Shown here piece after piece: positions 24,710 through 33,478 of a stretch of DNA of 41,267 nucleotides; position 1 is the stretch's first letter; each line of letters begins with the position of its first letter. This DNA is from Thermodesulfobacteriota bacterium (GTDB lineage Bacteria > Desulfobacterota > DSM-4660 > Desulfatiglandales > Desulfatiglandaceae). Below the pieces are notes generated by a model. The model did no database searches. It was not told the origin of the DNA and saw nothing but the letters and a program-made list of their open reading frames with translations. The stretch spans positions 1 through 41,267 of the forward strand of contig JANQDY010000168.1 in assembly GCA_028278625.1 (NCBI GenBank). Reading direction: 5' to 3'. The position numbers and the translations under genes were made by a program.

Positions 24710-26344
24710 ATGGCAACGACCCCTAAACCAGTAGAAACCGCGGATATTGATCATGCCCGCCCCCTGTTTGAGTGGGGCTGGCTGGATACATTCTCTGAGA
24801 TCAAACCCGGCATTCATTGCTACGGCGCCAAACCCAAGAACCTGAACGCTGTTGGAATGCCTTATGCAAAAGAGTGGAACCCCACGGACGAGGACTGGCA
24901 GTTGCCGGAGAACTGGAAGAGCATCCTGCTGGAGGGACTCCGGGAGCGGCTCGACAAATACCGCACCTTGAAGGTTTTCATGGACATTTGTGTGCGGTGC
25001 GGCGCCTGTGCCGATAAGTGTCATTTTTTCATCGGATCGGGCGATCCCAAGAACATGCCCGTCATGCGCGCCGAACTGCTGCGGTCCATCTATCGCGGGG
25101 AATTCACCACTGCCGGCAAACTCCTGGGAAAGTTTGCCGGAGGCCGCAAAATGACGGTGGATGCCTTGAAAGAGCTGTGGTATTACCTCTACCAGTGTAC
25201 CGAATGCCGCCGTTGCTCACTCTTTTGCCCCTACGGCATCGATACGGCGGAAATTACCATTCTTGGGCGGGAATTGACCAACCTCCTGGGATTGAACATC
25301 GACTGGATCGCAGGCCCCGTGGCCAACTGCAGCCGCACCGGCAATCATCTGGGCATTCAGCCCCACGCTTTTGTGGACATGATCGATTTCTTCGTGGATG
25401 AAATCGAAGAGGTCACCGGCGTTCGAGTGGAGCCGGATTTTAACCGGAAAGGGGCTGAGATTCTCTTCCTCACCCCATCGGGCGATGTCTTTGCCGATCC
25501 CGGCACCTATACGGCCATGGGATATCTCATGCTATTCCACTATTTAAAGGACATGGGGCTGGATATCACCTGGAGCACCTACGCGTCGGAAGGGGGGAAT
25601 TTCGGTTTTTTCACCTCCCACGAAATGGCCAAGAAGCTGAATGCCAAGATGTACCACGAGGCCAAACGGTTGGGCGTCAAATACATTATCGGCGGTGAAT
25701 GCGGGCACATGTGGCGGGTGTTGAATCAGTACATGGATACCTGGAACGGCCCCGCCGATTTTTTGGAGGTGCCCAAGTCCCCCATTACCGGAACCGTATT
25801 TGAAAATGCCAAAACCACCAAAATGATCCACCTTGTTGAATTCACGGCGGATCTTATCCATCATAACAAGTTAAAACTGGATCCCAGCCGCAATGACAAC
25901 AAAATCGTAACGTGGCATGACTCCTGTAACACTTCAAGAGGTATGGGATTTTTTGAGGAACCACGGTACGTACTCAATAGCGTCTGCAACCATTTCTATG
26001 ATATGCCTCTTGAAACCATTCGGGAGCAGACGTTCTGCTGCGGCAGCGGTTCGGGCCTGAATGCCGGTGAAGACATGGAGCTTCGGATGCGAGGCGGTCT
26101 TCCCAGAGCCAACGCGGTCCGGCACGTTCATGAAAAACACGGTGCAAACATGCTGGCCTGCATCTGCGCCATCGACCGCGCGGTTCTCACGGCTTCCATG
26201 GAGTACTGGGTGCCGGAGGTGGAAGTCACCGGTCTCCATGAGCTGGTGGCCAATGCCCTGATACTGGATGGAGAGAAGGATCGCACCACTGACTTGCGTC
26301 AGGAACCGTTGCCTGGAATGGAGGAGGATGAAGAGGATGTATGA
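24710..26344 (+). CDS. dsrK: DsrK, HdrD-like iron-sulfur subunit of DsrMKJOP
   Basis: This 544-residue cytoplasmic subunit resembles the catalytic subunit HdrD of heterodisulfide reductase. Seen: two [4Fe-4S] ferredoxin motifs, Cys94/97/100/104 and Cys163/166/169/173, and a C-terminal CCG-type cluster region with Cys406, Cys426, the pair Cys443-Cys444 (FCCGSGSG) and Cys484, which would carry the noncubane-type [4Fe-4S] centre. It is thought to reduce the trisulfide form of DsrC, the last step linking the quinone pool to sulfite reduction. AGGAG precedes ATG 24710. The dsrJ start lies inside its last codons, so the two are coupled. Confidence 0.96.
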   Translation: MATTPKPVETADIDHARPLFEWGWLDTFSEIKPGIHCYGAKPKNLNAVGMPYAKEWNPTDEDWQLPENWKSILLEGLRERLDKYRTLKVFMDICVRCGACADKCHFFIGSGDPKNMPVMRAELLRSIYRGEFTTAGKLLGKFAGGRKMTVDALKELWYYLYQCTECRRCSLFCPYGIDTAEITILGRELTNLLGLNIDWIAGPVANCSRTGNHLGIQPHAFVDMIDFFVDEIEEVTGVRVEPDFNRKGAEILFLTPSGDVFADPGTYTAMGYLMLFHYLKDMGLDITWSTYASEGGNFGFFTSHEMAKKLNAKMYHEAKRLGVKYIIGGECGHMWRVLNQYMDTWNGPADFLEVPKSPITGTVFENAKTTKMIHLVEFTADLIHHNKLKLDPSRNDNKIVTWHDSCNTSRGMGFFEEPRYVLNSVCNHFYDMPLETIREQTFCCGSGSGLNAGEDMELRMRGGLPRANAVRHVHEKHGANMLACICAIDRAVLTASMEYWVPEVEVTGLHELVANALILDGEKDRTTDLRQEPLPGMEEDEEDV

Positions 26345-26723
26345 TGGAGGCAAGATTATCATTGGCCTGATTATTGGTATCGGTCTGTTCCTGTCCCCTT
26401 TCTTTTATAATGCGGGGTCTTCCGCCAAAGCGCCTGATCCGCAATTGACGGAAAAGGCAAAGGAAGCCAAAGTGTGCGTGGCATCAACCCGTTATATGCG
26501 GGAGTCACATTTTTCCCTCTTGGACGAATGGCGTCACACGGTTGTAAGGGACGGAGAACGTTATTACAAAGCAGCCGATGGCAAGATCTTTTACAAGAGC
26601 CTGCAGGTCACTTGCATGGACTGCCATTCGGACAAAACCAAATTCTGTGACCAATGTCACAACTATTTGAGCGTTAATCCTTATTGCTGGGATTGTCATA
26701 TCGCGCCGGAGGAGAAAAAGTAA
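26337..26723 (+). CDS. dsrJ: DsrJ, triheme periplasmic cytochrome c of DsrMKJOP
   Basis: This 128-residue protein has an uncleaved-looking N-terminal membrane anchor (about 6-24) and three CxxCH haem sites at 93-97, 104-108 and 117-121. Cys47 matches the cysteine known to act as an unusual distal ligand to one haem in DsrJ of Allochromatium; the assignment here is by alignment from memory. It would take part in periplasmic electron transfer with DsrO. The start is ATG 26337 (typical MYDGGKI N-terminus), with AGGAGG nine bases upstream and an eight-base overlap with dsrK; ATG 26328 is a less likely alternative. Confidence 0.93.
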   Translation: MYDGGKIIIGLIIGIGLFLSPFFYNAGSSAKAPDPQLTEKAKEAKVCVASTRYMRESHFSLLDEWRHTVVRDGERYYKAADGKIFYKSLQVTCMDCHSDKTKFCDQCHNYLSVNPYCWDCHIAPEEKK

Positions 26724-27538
26724 TGGGGGTAGACAGAAGAGAATTCCTGAAGATAGCCGGCTATGCCGCCCTGTTCGGACTCGGGGGGAAAGCGGCCATT
26801 GACATCCTCGCTCCGGGGGAACTGGAAGCCTCTACCATAGGCATTCCCGTGACCGAGGGTACGCGCTATGCCATGGTTATCGATATGCGGAAATGCATCG
26901 CGAAACAGGACAAGGGCGGCTGTGAAGAATGTATCTTGGCCTGCAATCGCGAGCACAATGTTCCGGACTGGGGGAACCCAAAGCATGCCATAAAGTGGAT
27001 CTGGCAGGACAAATACGAACATGTGTTTCCCGACCATCCCAACGAATTCGTAGATGAGGGTGTCAAAGGAAAACCGTTCCTTCTCCTGTGCAACCACTGC
27101 TACAATCCTCCCTGTGTCCGGGTCTGCCCCACAAAGGCGACCTTTAAGCGTGAATCCGACGGTATTGTCTCAATGGATATGCACCGCTGCATCGGCTGCA
27201 GGTTTTGTATGGCCGCCTGCCCCTACGGGTCCAGGAGTTTTAACTGGGGCAACCCGCGAAAGGCCCCCAAAAAGCTCAATCCCGATTATCCAACCAACAA
27301 GGCGTATCCTGAGAGGTCAAAAGGGGTTGTTGAAAAATGCAACTTCTGCACCGAATTGATTTCCAAAGGCGAGCAGCCAAAGTGTGTGCAGGCCTGCGAT
27401 ATCATCAAAGTCCATGCCTTGCATTTTGGCGATCTCGGAAACTCTGACTCCAACGTCAGAGAACTGCTGCGAAAGCATTATTCGATAAGAAGGAAACCCG
27501 CTTTGGGTACCGGACCGAACGTATTTTACATTATATGA
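26723..27538 (+). CDS. dsrO: DsrO, periplasmic iron-sulfur subunit of DsrMKJOP
   Basis: This 271-residue protein has a twin-arginine signal (DRREFLKIAG at 4-13) and is exported folded to the periplasmic face. Seen: four ferredoxin-type cysteine groups in the order seen in HybA/DmsB-like subunits, beginning with CxxCILAC and including CNHCYNPPC, CIGCRFCMAACP and CNFCTE...CVQAC, enough for several [4Fe-4S] clusters. It would connect DsrJ with the membrane subunit DsrP. Its ATG overlaps the dsrJ stop as TAATG, a strong sign of coupling. It is followed by dsrP after eight bases. Confidence 0.95.
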   Translation: MGVDRREFLKIAGYAALFGLGGKAAIDILAPGELEASTIGIPVTEGTRYAMVIDMRKCIAKQDKGGCEECILACNREHNVPDWGNPKHAIKWIWQDKYEHVFPDHPNEFVDEGVKGKPFLLLCNHCYNPPCVRVCPTKATFKRESDGIVSMDMHRCIGCRFCMAACPYGSRSFNWGNPRKAPKKLNPDYPTNKAYPERSKGVVEKCNFCTELISKGEQPKCVQACDIIKVHALHFGDLGNSDSNVRELLRKHYSIRRKPALGTGPNVFYII

Positions 27539-27546
27539 GGTAGGTT

Positions 27547-28704
27547 ATGCTTGACAGAGCATTAAAAGGAACAACAGCGTATTGGTCATGGCTCGTTTTT
27601 CTGCTGGTTTTGATCGGCATCGGGGCGGCATGTTGGTTTTATCAGTTCTTTGAGGGATTGCGAATCACCGGGCTCAGCCGGGACGTGTCATGGGGTCTCT
27701 ATATCGGGCAACTCACCTATTTTGTGGGTGTGGCCGCGGGTGGTGTGATGGTGGTACTCCCCTACTACCTTCATGACTACAAGGCATTCGGACGGATCAC
27801 CATATTGGGTGAATTTCTTGCCATTGCATCCATCGTCATGTGCGGCTTGTTCGTGTTTGTCGATCTCGGCAACCCCGTCAGAATGCTGAACATCATTTTT
27901 TATCCGACGCCCAATTCCATCCTTTTTTGGGATATGATTGTTTTAAATACTTACATGCTGCTGAATCTCATCGTCGGCTGGAACGTACTGGCCGCCGAGC
28001 GGAAAGGGGTCAAATATCAGAAATGGGTCAAGGTGCTGGCATACATTTCCATCCCTTGGGCCTTCAGCATTCATACGGTAACGGCTTTTCTCTATGCGGG
28101 TCTCCCCGGAAGGCATTTCTGGCTGACCGCTATCATGGCTGCACGGTTTCTGGCCTCCGCTTTCTGCGCGGGACCGGCGCTCCTGATCCTCCTTTGTCTG
28201 ATCGTCCGCAAGGTATCCAAATTCGATCCGGGCAAAGAACAGATTCGGACCCTGGCGGGTATCGTCACCTATGCCATGATTCTGAACGTTTTCTTCTTTT
28301 TGCTGGAGTGCTTTACGGCCTTCTACAGCCAGATACCCGGGCACATGCATGCCATTGAATTCCTTTTCCATGGTCTCGACGGAAACGGACAGCTGGCGCC
28401 CTGGATGTGGACCGCAACCGGCTTTGCCATTGTTGCCCTGGTGCTCCTCATCGTGCCGGCCACCCGGCGAAAGGAAGATACTTTGGCGGTGGCCTGTATC
28501 GCCGTCATCGTCGCCACCTGGATCGACAAAGGGCTCGGCCTGATCATCGGTGGTTTTACACCCACCATGTTTGACACCGTCACGCCCTACTGGCCCACCA
28601 CGCCGGAAATTCTGATCACCATCGGCGTTTTAGCGGTTGGGTTTTTCGTGTTGACCATTCTTTATAAAATTGCCGTTTCCATCAAGAATGAGGTGGCCGC
28701 CTAG
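27547..28704 (+). CDS. dsrP: DsrP, NrfD-family membrane subunit of DsrMKJOP
   Basis: This 385-residue protein has about ten membrane helices and no cofactor motif, as in the NrfD/PsrC family that binds quinone. Seen: hydrophobic segments spread over the full length, starting near residues 15-32, with polar WGLYIGQLTYFVGVAAGG near 50-68 and HFWLTAIMAARFLASAFCAGPALL in the middle. With DsrO and DsrJ it forms the periplasm-facing quinone module, while DsrM and DsrK form the cytoplasm-facing one. ATG 27547 follows a GAGGTAGG site. It is the last gene of the dsr set. Confidence 0.94.
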   Translation: MLDRALKGTTAYWSWLVFLLVLIGIGAACWFYQFFEGLRITGLSRDVSWGLYIGQLTYFVGVAAGGVMVVLPYYLHDYKAFGRITILGEFLAIASIVMCGLFVFVDLGNPVRMLNIIFYPTPNSILFWDMIVLNTYMLLNLIVGWNVLAAERKGVKYQKWVKVLAYISIPWAFSIHTVTAFLYAGLPGRHFWLTAIMAARFLASAFCAGPALLILLCLIVRKVSKFDPGKEQIRTLAGIVTYAMILNVFFFLLECFTAFYSQIPGHMHAIEFLFHGLDGNGQLAPWMWTATGFAIVALVLLIVPATRRKEDTLAVACIAVIVATWIDKGLGLIIGGFTPTMFDTVTPYWPTTPEILITIGVLAVGFFVLTILYKIAVSIKNEVAA

Positions 28705-28741
28705 GAAGGGCTTTAAGTAAACGTGCTCTGCAGGAAAAGGC

Positions 28742-28770
28742 TTGACACAAAAATGAGACTCTGTTAGGTA
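28742..28770 (+). promoter_or_regulatory. Possible promoter of the ferredoxin gene
   Basis: TTGACA (28742-28747) is exact, but the -10 box 17 bases later (TAGGTA, 28765-28770) matches poorly. The ferredoxin may have its own transcript besides read-through from dsrP. Confidence 0.35.
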
Positions 28771-28832
28771 AGCCGCGATCAATGGAATTTTTTTTAATAA
28801 ATGTCTTAATATAAATCAGGAGGTTACATCAG

Positions 28833-29021
28833 ATGGGTTATGAAGTGGTCGTTGACAAGGACAAATGTGAAGGTTGTGAAGAATGCATCGAAGTCTGTCC
28901 CGTGGACGTTTACGAGATGGTGGATGAGAAATCAGAACCGGTGAACGCCGAGGAATGCCTGGGCTGTGAAAGCTGTATAGAAGTGTGTGAACACGAGGCG
29001 ATCACCATCACGGAAGTATAA
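28833..29021 (+). CDS. 2x[4Fe-4S] ferredoxin
   Basis: This 62-residue soluble electron carrier has two cluster motifs, Cys12/15/18/22 and Cys42/45/48/52. The first ends in CP as usual; in the second, the residue after the last Cys is Glu instead of the common Pro. It is very acidic, like other clostridial-type ferredoxins. An AGGAGG site lies eight bases before ATG 28833. It stands 128 bases after dsrP and ends at a strong terminator, so it may be expressed both with the dsr genes and by itself. Its partners may include DsrK or cytoplasmic oxidoreductases, which is inference. Confidence 0.95.
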   Translation: MGYEVVVDKDKCEGCEECIEVCPVDVYEMVDEKSEPVNAEECLGCESCIEVCEHEAITITEV

Positions 29022-29047
29022 GGCGTTTAACTTTCCAACCAAAACGC

Positions 29048-29083
29048 CGCATGGGAGCCGTCCGGTTCCCATGCGTCGTTTTT
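29048..29083 (+). terminator. Terminator of the dsr-ferredoxin unit
   Basis: GCATGGGAGCCG (29049-29060) pairs with CGGTTCCCATGC (29063-29074) over 12 positions with one G-U pair, and T-runs follow at 29079-29083 and 29087-29090. Confidence 0.88.
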
Positions 29084-29115
29084 CTGTTTTCTGGCGCCAC
29101 CTCGTTTTGCGAAAC

Positions 29116-29151
29116 AAAAAGGCCGTCTTTCCCATAACGGGGAAGACGGCC
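29116..29151 (-). terminator. Terminator of the cytochrome c3 gene
   Basis: Read leftward, GGCCGTCTTCCCC (ending at 29151) pairs with its complement (29121-29133) with one mismatch, then runs into five T's (29116-29120). It is 43 bases after the cytochrome stop. Confidence 0.85.
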
Positions 29152-29194
29152 GGTAATTGTTGAGAAGCTTCATGTGCGTGAGGGGTTGCCGCAT

Positions 29195-29611
29195 TTACTT
29201 CTTGACATGGCAATCATTACACTTCTTGAAAGGTCCCTTCTTCTCTTTCTTGTGACAATTCTTACAGTTTTTGTGGTAAGCATTCTGAAGCTTCATGACT
29301 TTCATGCCATCCATCGTGGTTTTCTTTTTGGGGTCATGGCATTCGGAACATTTCTGGACTTTGTCCCCTTCCTTGAATACGTTCTTGCCGTCCTTGTACA
29401 CGTGGTGGCAATCGGCACAGGCTATTTTATAGTCCACAGCATGCTTCTTGTGATCCAAAGGCACGGGACGTTTTTTGTCCTTCTTATATCCCTTGTTCTC
29501 GATCACTACGTTGTCGGGAGCCTTCGTATCGGACGCAATAAGGGTTCCCACGGACAAAAAGACCACAGCGGTCAGAATTGTCGTCAAAAGAATACAGAAT
29601 CTCCTGGTCAT
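29195..29611 (-). CDS. Tetraheme cytochrome c3 (class III)
   Basis: This 138-residue periplasmic protein has a signal peptide (1-26, cleavage near LIA) and four CxxCH sites: 65-69, 88-92, 116-120 and 131-135. Four further His residues (54, 57, 70 and 113) match the bis-His coordination of class III cytochromes. It is rich in lysine, as usual for the type I c3 that accepts electrons from periplasmic hydrogenases, such as the one encoded nearby. A strong GGAGGT site precedes ATG 29611. It has its own promoter and terminator and so forms a single-gene unit between the dsr and hydrogenase operons. Confidence 0.94.
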   Translation of the reverse strand: MTRRFCILLTTILTAVVFLSVGTLIASDTKAPDNVVIENKGYKKDKKRPVPLDHKKHAVDYKIACADCHHVYKDGKNVFKEGDKVQKCSECHDPKKKTTMDGMKVMKLQNAYHKNCKNCHKKEKKGPFKKCNDCHVKK

Positions 29612-29694
29612 TCAGGTTTCACCTCCTTCCTCCATTATTTTCCCTTGCTCTGATGCCGCGTGACAATGTGCTTCAAAGCCAAGCAGATCAAAAA

Positions 29695-29724
29695 AGTATA
29701 GTAAAACTTCACCGTCACTGTCAA
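29695..29724 (-). promoter_or_regulatory. Sigma-70 promoter of the cytochrome c3 gene
   Basis: Read leftward, TTGACA (29719-29724), 18 bases and TATACT (29695-29700). Transcription would start near 29688, giving a leader of about 77 bases. Confidence 0.68.
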
Positions 29725-29773
29725 GGCATTCTCCGAAATCATTTGTTTTTCATCACCATAACCATAGGGAATC

Positions 29774-30007
29774 TCATGGTTTCTGTGCTTCAGACAAGGC
29801 CGCCATCTGGCGTAGTAGCTTCAGGGATGCCATGGCTTCCGCCTCGTCCACGCGGTGAATGGCAAACCCCGCGTGGACGATCAGGTAATCGCCGATTTTC
29901 ACGTCCTGAAGCAGAAGAAGACTGACATCCCTCTGAGTCCCGTCCATATCAACGGTTCCCATCTGGTCTTCAATGCGGATCAATTTGGCCGGTATGGCAA
30001 GACACAT
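29774..30007 (-). CDS. hypC: HypC/HupF hydrogenase maturation chaperone
   Basis: This 77-residue protein begins with MCLAIPAK, the HypC signature in which Cys2 contacts iron of the growing Fe(CN)2CO centre. The rest is the small beta-barrel, with DYLIVHAGFAIHRVDEAEA near 43-61. It escorts the hydrogenase large-subunit precursor together with HypD. It is the last gene of the leftward hydrogenase unit, 25 bases after the protease gene, with GGAG eight bases before ATG 30007. The other hyp genes are not in the window. Confidence 0.94.
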   Translation of the reverse strand: MCLAIPAKLIRIEDQMGTVDMDGTQRDVSLLLLQDVKIGDYLIVHAGFAIHRVDEAEAMASLKLLRQMAALSEAQKP

Positions 30008-30032
30008 ACGATCATCTCCGACTCATCCGTCT

Positions 30033-30602
30033 CTAAATCTTTGGAATACCGGGCGTTTCATCTCCATCCCGATTATTTAGGGCCTTTTGGGTATCCGTTT
30101 TCGTGTGCAGGGATCCAATGCCCATATGGCCCAGTTCAATGATCACCATTTCAACCATGGCAGACAACTTGTTTCTGACCGTAGCCGTCATCTCGAGCCC
30201 AACGGTTTTGATATCCTCTGGTTCAATGCCGATGATCACGGTTTCGGGACTCTTGTCCAGGGCCTGGCAAAAGGTAAGGGCCTCCAGGAGATCCACCTGG
30301 TGAAGCGAGTTCTTGGCCAAAACCCTCTTTGGAATGTCTTCCCCTTCCAGGCGGTACAGGGTCCCCGGCGGCTGACCGTTTCGAACCGCGTCCACCACGA
30401 TCAGGACGTCCGCTTGCGAAATGGTTCCCAGAAGGTTCATCCCCAAAACCCCCCCGTCCACGATTCTCACGTTTTCGGGGAATTCATACTGTTGGTTCAA
30501 GGCCTCGGCAACCCGGACACCCACGCCTTCATCCGTAAAGAGGATGTTCCCCACGCCCATGATGATAATCTGTTTCTGCGCCACCAAACTTACCCAAGTC
30601 AT
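30033..30602 (-). CDS. Hydrogenase maturation protease (HyaD/HybD type)
   Basis: This 189-residue endopeptidase would cut the 15-residue C-terminal tail from the hydrogenase large subunit after nickel insertion. Seen: GVGNILFTDEGVG near 17-29 (with the acidic residue used for nickel recognition), IVVDAVRNG near 68-76 and the His in NSLHQVDLLEAL near 97. The C-terminal 30 residues are hydrophilic and likely extra to the fold. ATG 30602 has no good ribosome binding site; TTG 30587 or GTG 30584 are possible starts just before the conserved part. It lies between the RND gene and hypC. Confidence 0.92.
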   Translation of the reverse strand: MTWVSLVAQKQIIIMGVGNILFTDEGVGVRVAEALNQQYEFPENVRIVDGGVLGMNLLGTISQADVLIVVDAVRNGQPPGTLYRLEGEDIPKRVLAKNSLHQVDLLEALTFCQALDKSPETVIIGIEPEDIKTVGLEMTATVRNKLSAMVEMVIIELGHMGIGSLHTKTDTQKALNNRDGDETPGIPKI

Positions 30603-30685
30603 TTAAAGAATGCGTAAACCCCGAAAAGACGCCCATGAGTGTCACCGGGATGCGGTCTTCACTATATCCACAAAGGGGTGATCAT

Positions 30686-33469
30686 TCAAGGACTTTGTTC
30701 CTGACCGCTCGTATTGCGTCTGGCTTCCGCCAGATAGCAGTCGGTCATGGTCTGCAAACGGTCACACAAAATGGTCATCAGGTTAAAAAAGAACCGGTGG
30801 GCCGTCGGTGGATAGAGCCATTGCAATCGTTTGATCATTCGCTCGTTAATTTGAAGCAGTTCCGAGGAGGTTGTGGCGATGACGGTCGCGGACCTTTCGC
30901 AGGACCGGATCATCCCCATCTCACCCACCACGTCCCCGGTCCGCAATGTGGCAAGGACCTGCTTGGAGCCTTTCGCGCCGGCGTCGGATTCCTGGCCTGT
31001 TCCGCCCAAAACCTCCAGCTCTCCCGAGATGATCGCATACATGGAGTCGCTAACTTCTCCCTTCCTCATGATGGTGCTGCCGGCCTCATACTTCCTCAGG
31101 TTTCCGGCCATCAATATATAATGAACCTGCGTGCGGGACAGTCCTCTGAAAAGCGGGATGCCTTCCTGGGGATCCTTGCCCAGTTTCACCCTGATCAAAT
31201 CCCAGATGGTCACCAGTTCCACATGCACCATGAGAGACGGCAGAAGGATTAAGTCTGCCACCAGGGCCGACGCCATGGTCACCACCATCAAAAGACCAAA
31301 CACCGCCGTGGGCTTGAAACTGGAAAAGAGCAGCACTGAAAACCCCAGACTGATGGTGATGGTGGTATAGACAATCGGCTTTCCCACATGCAAAACCGTA
31401 TCCCGCAGGGCCCGTTTCTTGTCCAAGTCTTTTTTGAATTCATGGTTATAACCCACGAGATAGTGAATGGTGTCATCCACGGCCAGGCCGATGGCCACAC
31501 CGGCGATGAGGCTGGTGGCCATGGAAAGCGGTATTCCCAGCCAGCCCATGAGGCCAAACCCGACCAGAATGGGAAAACAGTTGGGGAGGATGCCGATGAT
31601 GCCCACCTTGAAAGACATAAAGAGCAGAAACATGATGGCAAAGACCAGCACCATGGTCAGAAACAGACTCTTGATCTGGCCGTCCGTGATTAGCCGGCTG
31701 CTGTGGGAAATCACAATGCCGATGCCGGTGACCTGAAAGGAAAACCCGGATGGCAGGTTCTCGGCCAGATAAGCTTCGATACTTTTCTGAGCGTTCATGA
31801 AATCATCAGAGCTTGAGAGATGGGTCCGCAAAACGATGTTGGTCTCGGAAAAGCTTTCATTCATGAAACGCCCCAGCATATCCATGCCGAGCATGGTTTT
31901 GAAGCTGTTGATGAGCATGCGGACCTCAAAACCTTCCTCGGGCAGGGCATAGCGTTCCTCCTGATGCTGGTTCGTGGCGTAATTGACCAGTTTGAGATAA
32001 TCACAAAAGGAAATGGACTTATCAACGCCCGGAAGGGTTGCTAGAAACGATTGTATCCGGGCGATCATCTTCAGATGTTCCGGATCTTCAAAATAGTCGT
32101 CCTGATGACTGTTGATGACCACATTTATTGGAAAGCTTCCCGCCATATCACGGTAGATATCCTTGAAGTTTCTCGAAATGGTGGTGCTCTCCTTAAAAAA
32201 ATCCATGGGATTGGTTTCAACCTGGATTCGCCAAATGCCCAATATTCCCAAGATTGAGATCAATGCGATCAACCCCAGTGCCGGTTTCTGATGCGCCAGA
32301 TTGATCCGGATGATCCCCTTAAGCAGTCGATCCAGCAGACTTTCCTTTGCCGGTGCACTTGAACGGCCGGTGCCACGTTCAAACGGGAGCAGGGCCATGA
32401 AAGCCGGAAGGAAGGTGAGGAAAATGAACAGCATGGACAGAATACCAAAGCATGAAAAAAGGGCGAAAAAACGGATTTCCATAATCCGGTTGATCAAAAG
32501 GGAGCCGAGCCCGATGGTGGTGGTGGTGACCGCCAGGAAGGTGGGAAAACCAAGCTGCCCAAAACAGGCAAGCGACGCTTCACTGGGAGTTTTTTGGGTC
32601 CGGACCGCCAACCTGTACTCGGGAAATATATACATGCAGTAGGCCGTCCCCACGGCGATGAGGAAAATCGGCACGATCATGATGAGCAAGGACAAAGGCG
32701 TGCCGGTCCACGCCATGAGGCCGAAGGTCCAGATCAGGGCAATGAGCACCGACCCCGCGGGAATCAGTACACCGCGAAGATTTCGCAAAAGGAGAAACAG
32801 CGCTATTGCGATGAGCAGAAATGTGATGGGCGGCAGGCGCAAAAAATCCTGCTCGGTGAAATGCGTTAGCGCCATGGAGACCACGGGCAAGCCGATCTGA
32901 TAGACGGGACCCCCTGTTTCTCCCTTTTCAATCAGTGCTTGAACAGCATCGATAATGGGATCTTTGTGTTTGGTATCCGCAAGTATGAGGGATATGATGG
33001 TGGTTTTACCGTCTTTCGAGATAATATTCTTCTGGAGAAGCGTAACCGGTGCGATCGCCCCTTTGAAATCCGCAAGGCTCCATTTCCCGGTAATGTCCAT
33101 GGCCTTTTTAATACCGGGAAGACTGATGACCCGCCTGACCCCATCGATCTTCTTCAGTTCGCCGGCCAGGCGTTCAATGGCGGAAAAGGTCCTGGGATCA
33201 AAGGCATCGGCAGTCCGTGCGACCACCAGAATAACCTCTTCGCATCCAAAGGTTTTCTTAAAGGCCTCGTATTTTTTGGTCTCGGGCAGATCTTCAATGG
33301 TGAGATCGTAAATGGAGGTTTCAAACCGCAGCTTCGGAATCTGCCAGGCAAAAAGGATGGTTAAGAGAATAATTGGAATAATGATTCGCCAGGGATGATG
33401 AACCACATATTGGAGCCACGATTTTAGCAACGACGTTCTGGGCAAAGAAGATTTGGGGCGTTCGGCCAT
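30686..33469 (-). CDS. RND/MMPL exporter fused to a cyclic-nucleotide-binding domain
   Basis: This 927-residue inner-membrane protein is an RND-superfamily exporter of the MMPL/hydrophobe type, with two halves each having one helix, a large periplasmic loop and five further helices. The second half holds GVAIGLAVDDTIHYLVGYNHEF, the helix-4 proton-relay type segment. A cyclic-nucleotide-binding domain follows (about 771-885), with Glu850 and Arg859 in GEMGMIRSCERSATV that bind the nucleotide phosphate and ribose in this family. So transport may be gated by cAMP or a related nucleotide. Its place inside a hydrogenase unit, between the large subunit and the protease, is odd. ATG 33469 is chosen; TTG 33505 is in frame but lies within a hairpin. 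Confidence 0.9.
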   Translation of the reverse strand: MAERPKSSLPRTSLLKSWLQYVVHHPWRIIIPIILLTILFAWQIPKLRFETSIYDLTIEDLPETKKYEAFKKTFGCEEVILVVARTADAFDPRTFSAIERLAGELKKIDGVRRVISLPGIKKAMDITGKWSLADFKGAIAPVTLLQKNIISKDGKTTIISLILADTKHKDPIIDAVQALIEKGETGGPVYQIGLPVVSMALTHFTEQDFLRLPPITFLLIAIALFLLLRNLRGVLIPAGSVLIALIWTFGLMAWTGTPLSLLIMIVPIFLIAVGTAYCMYIFPEYRLAVRTQKTPSEASLACFGQLGFPTFLAVTTTTIGLGSLLINRIMEIRFFALFSCFGILSMLFIFLTFLPAFMALLPFERGTGRSSAPAKESLLDRLLKGIIRINLAHQKPALGLIALISILGILGIWRIQVETNPMDFFKESTTISRNFKDIYRDMAGSFPINVVINSHQDDYFEDPEHLKMIARIQSFLATLPGVDKSISFCDYLKLVNYATNQHQEERYALPEEGFEVRMLINSFKTMLGMDMLGRFMNESFSETNIVLRTHLSSSDDFMNAQKSIEAYLAENLPSGFSFQVTGIGIVISHSSRLITDGQIKSLFLTMVLVFAIMFLLFMSFKVGIIGILPNCFPILVGFGLMGWLGIPLSMATSLIAGVAIGLAVDDTIHYLVGYNHEFKKDLDKKRALRDTVLHVGKPIVYTTITISLGFSVLLFSSFKPTAVFGLLMVVTMASALVADLILLPSLMVHVELVTIWDLIRVKLGKDPQEGIPLFRGLSRTQVHYILMAGNLRKYEAGSTIMRKGEVSDSMYAIISGELEVLGGTGQESDAGAKGSKQVLATLRTGDVVGEMGMIRSCERSATVIATTSSELLQINERMIKRLQWLYPPTAHRFFFNLMTILCDRLQTMTDCYLAEARRNTSGQEQSP

Positions 33470-33478
33470 ATGAGGTCT

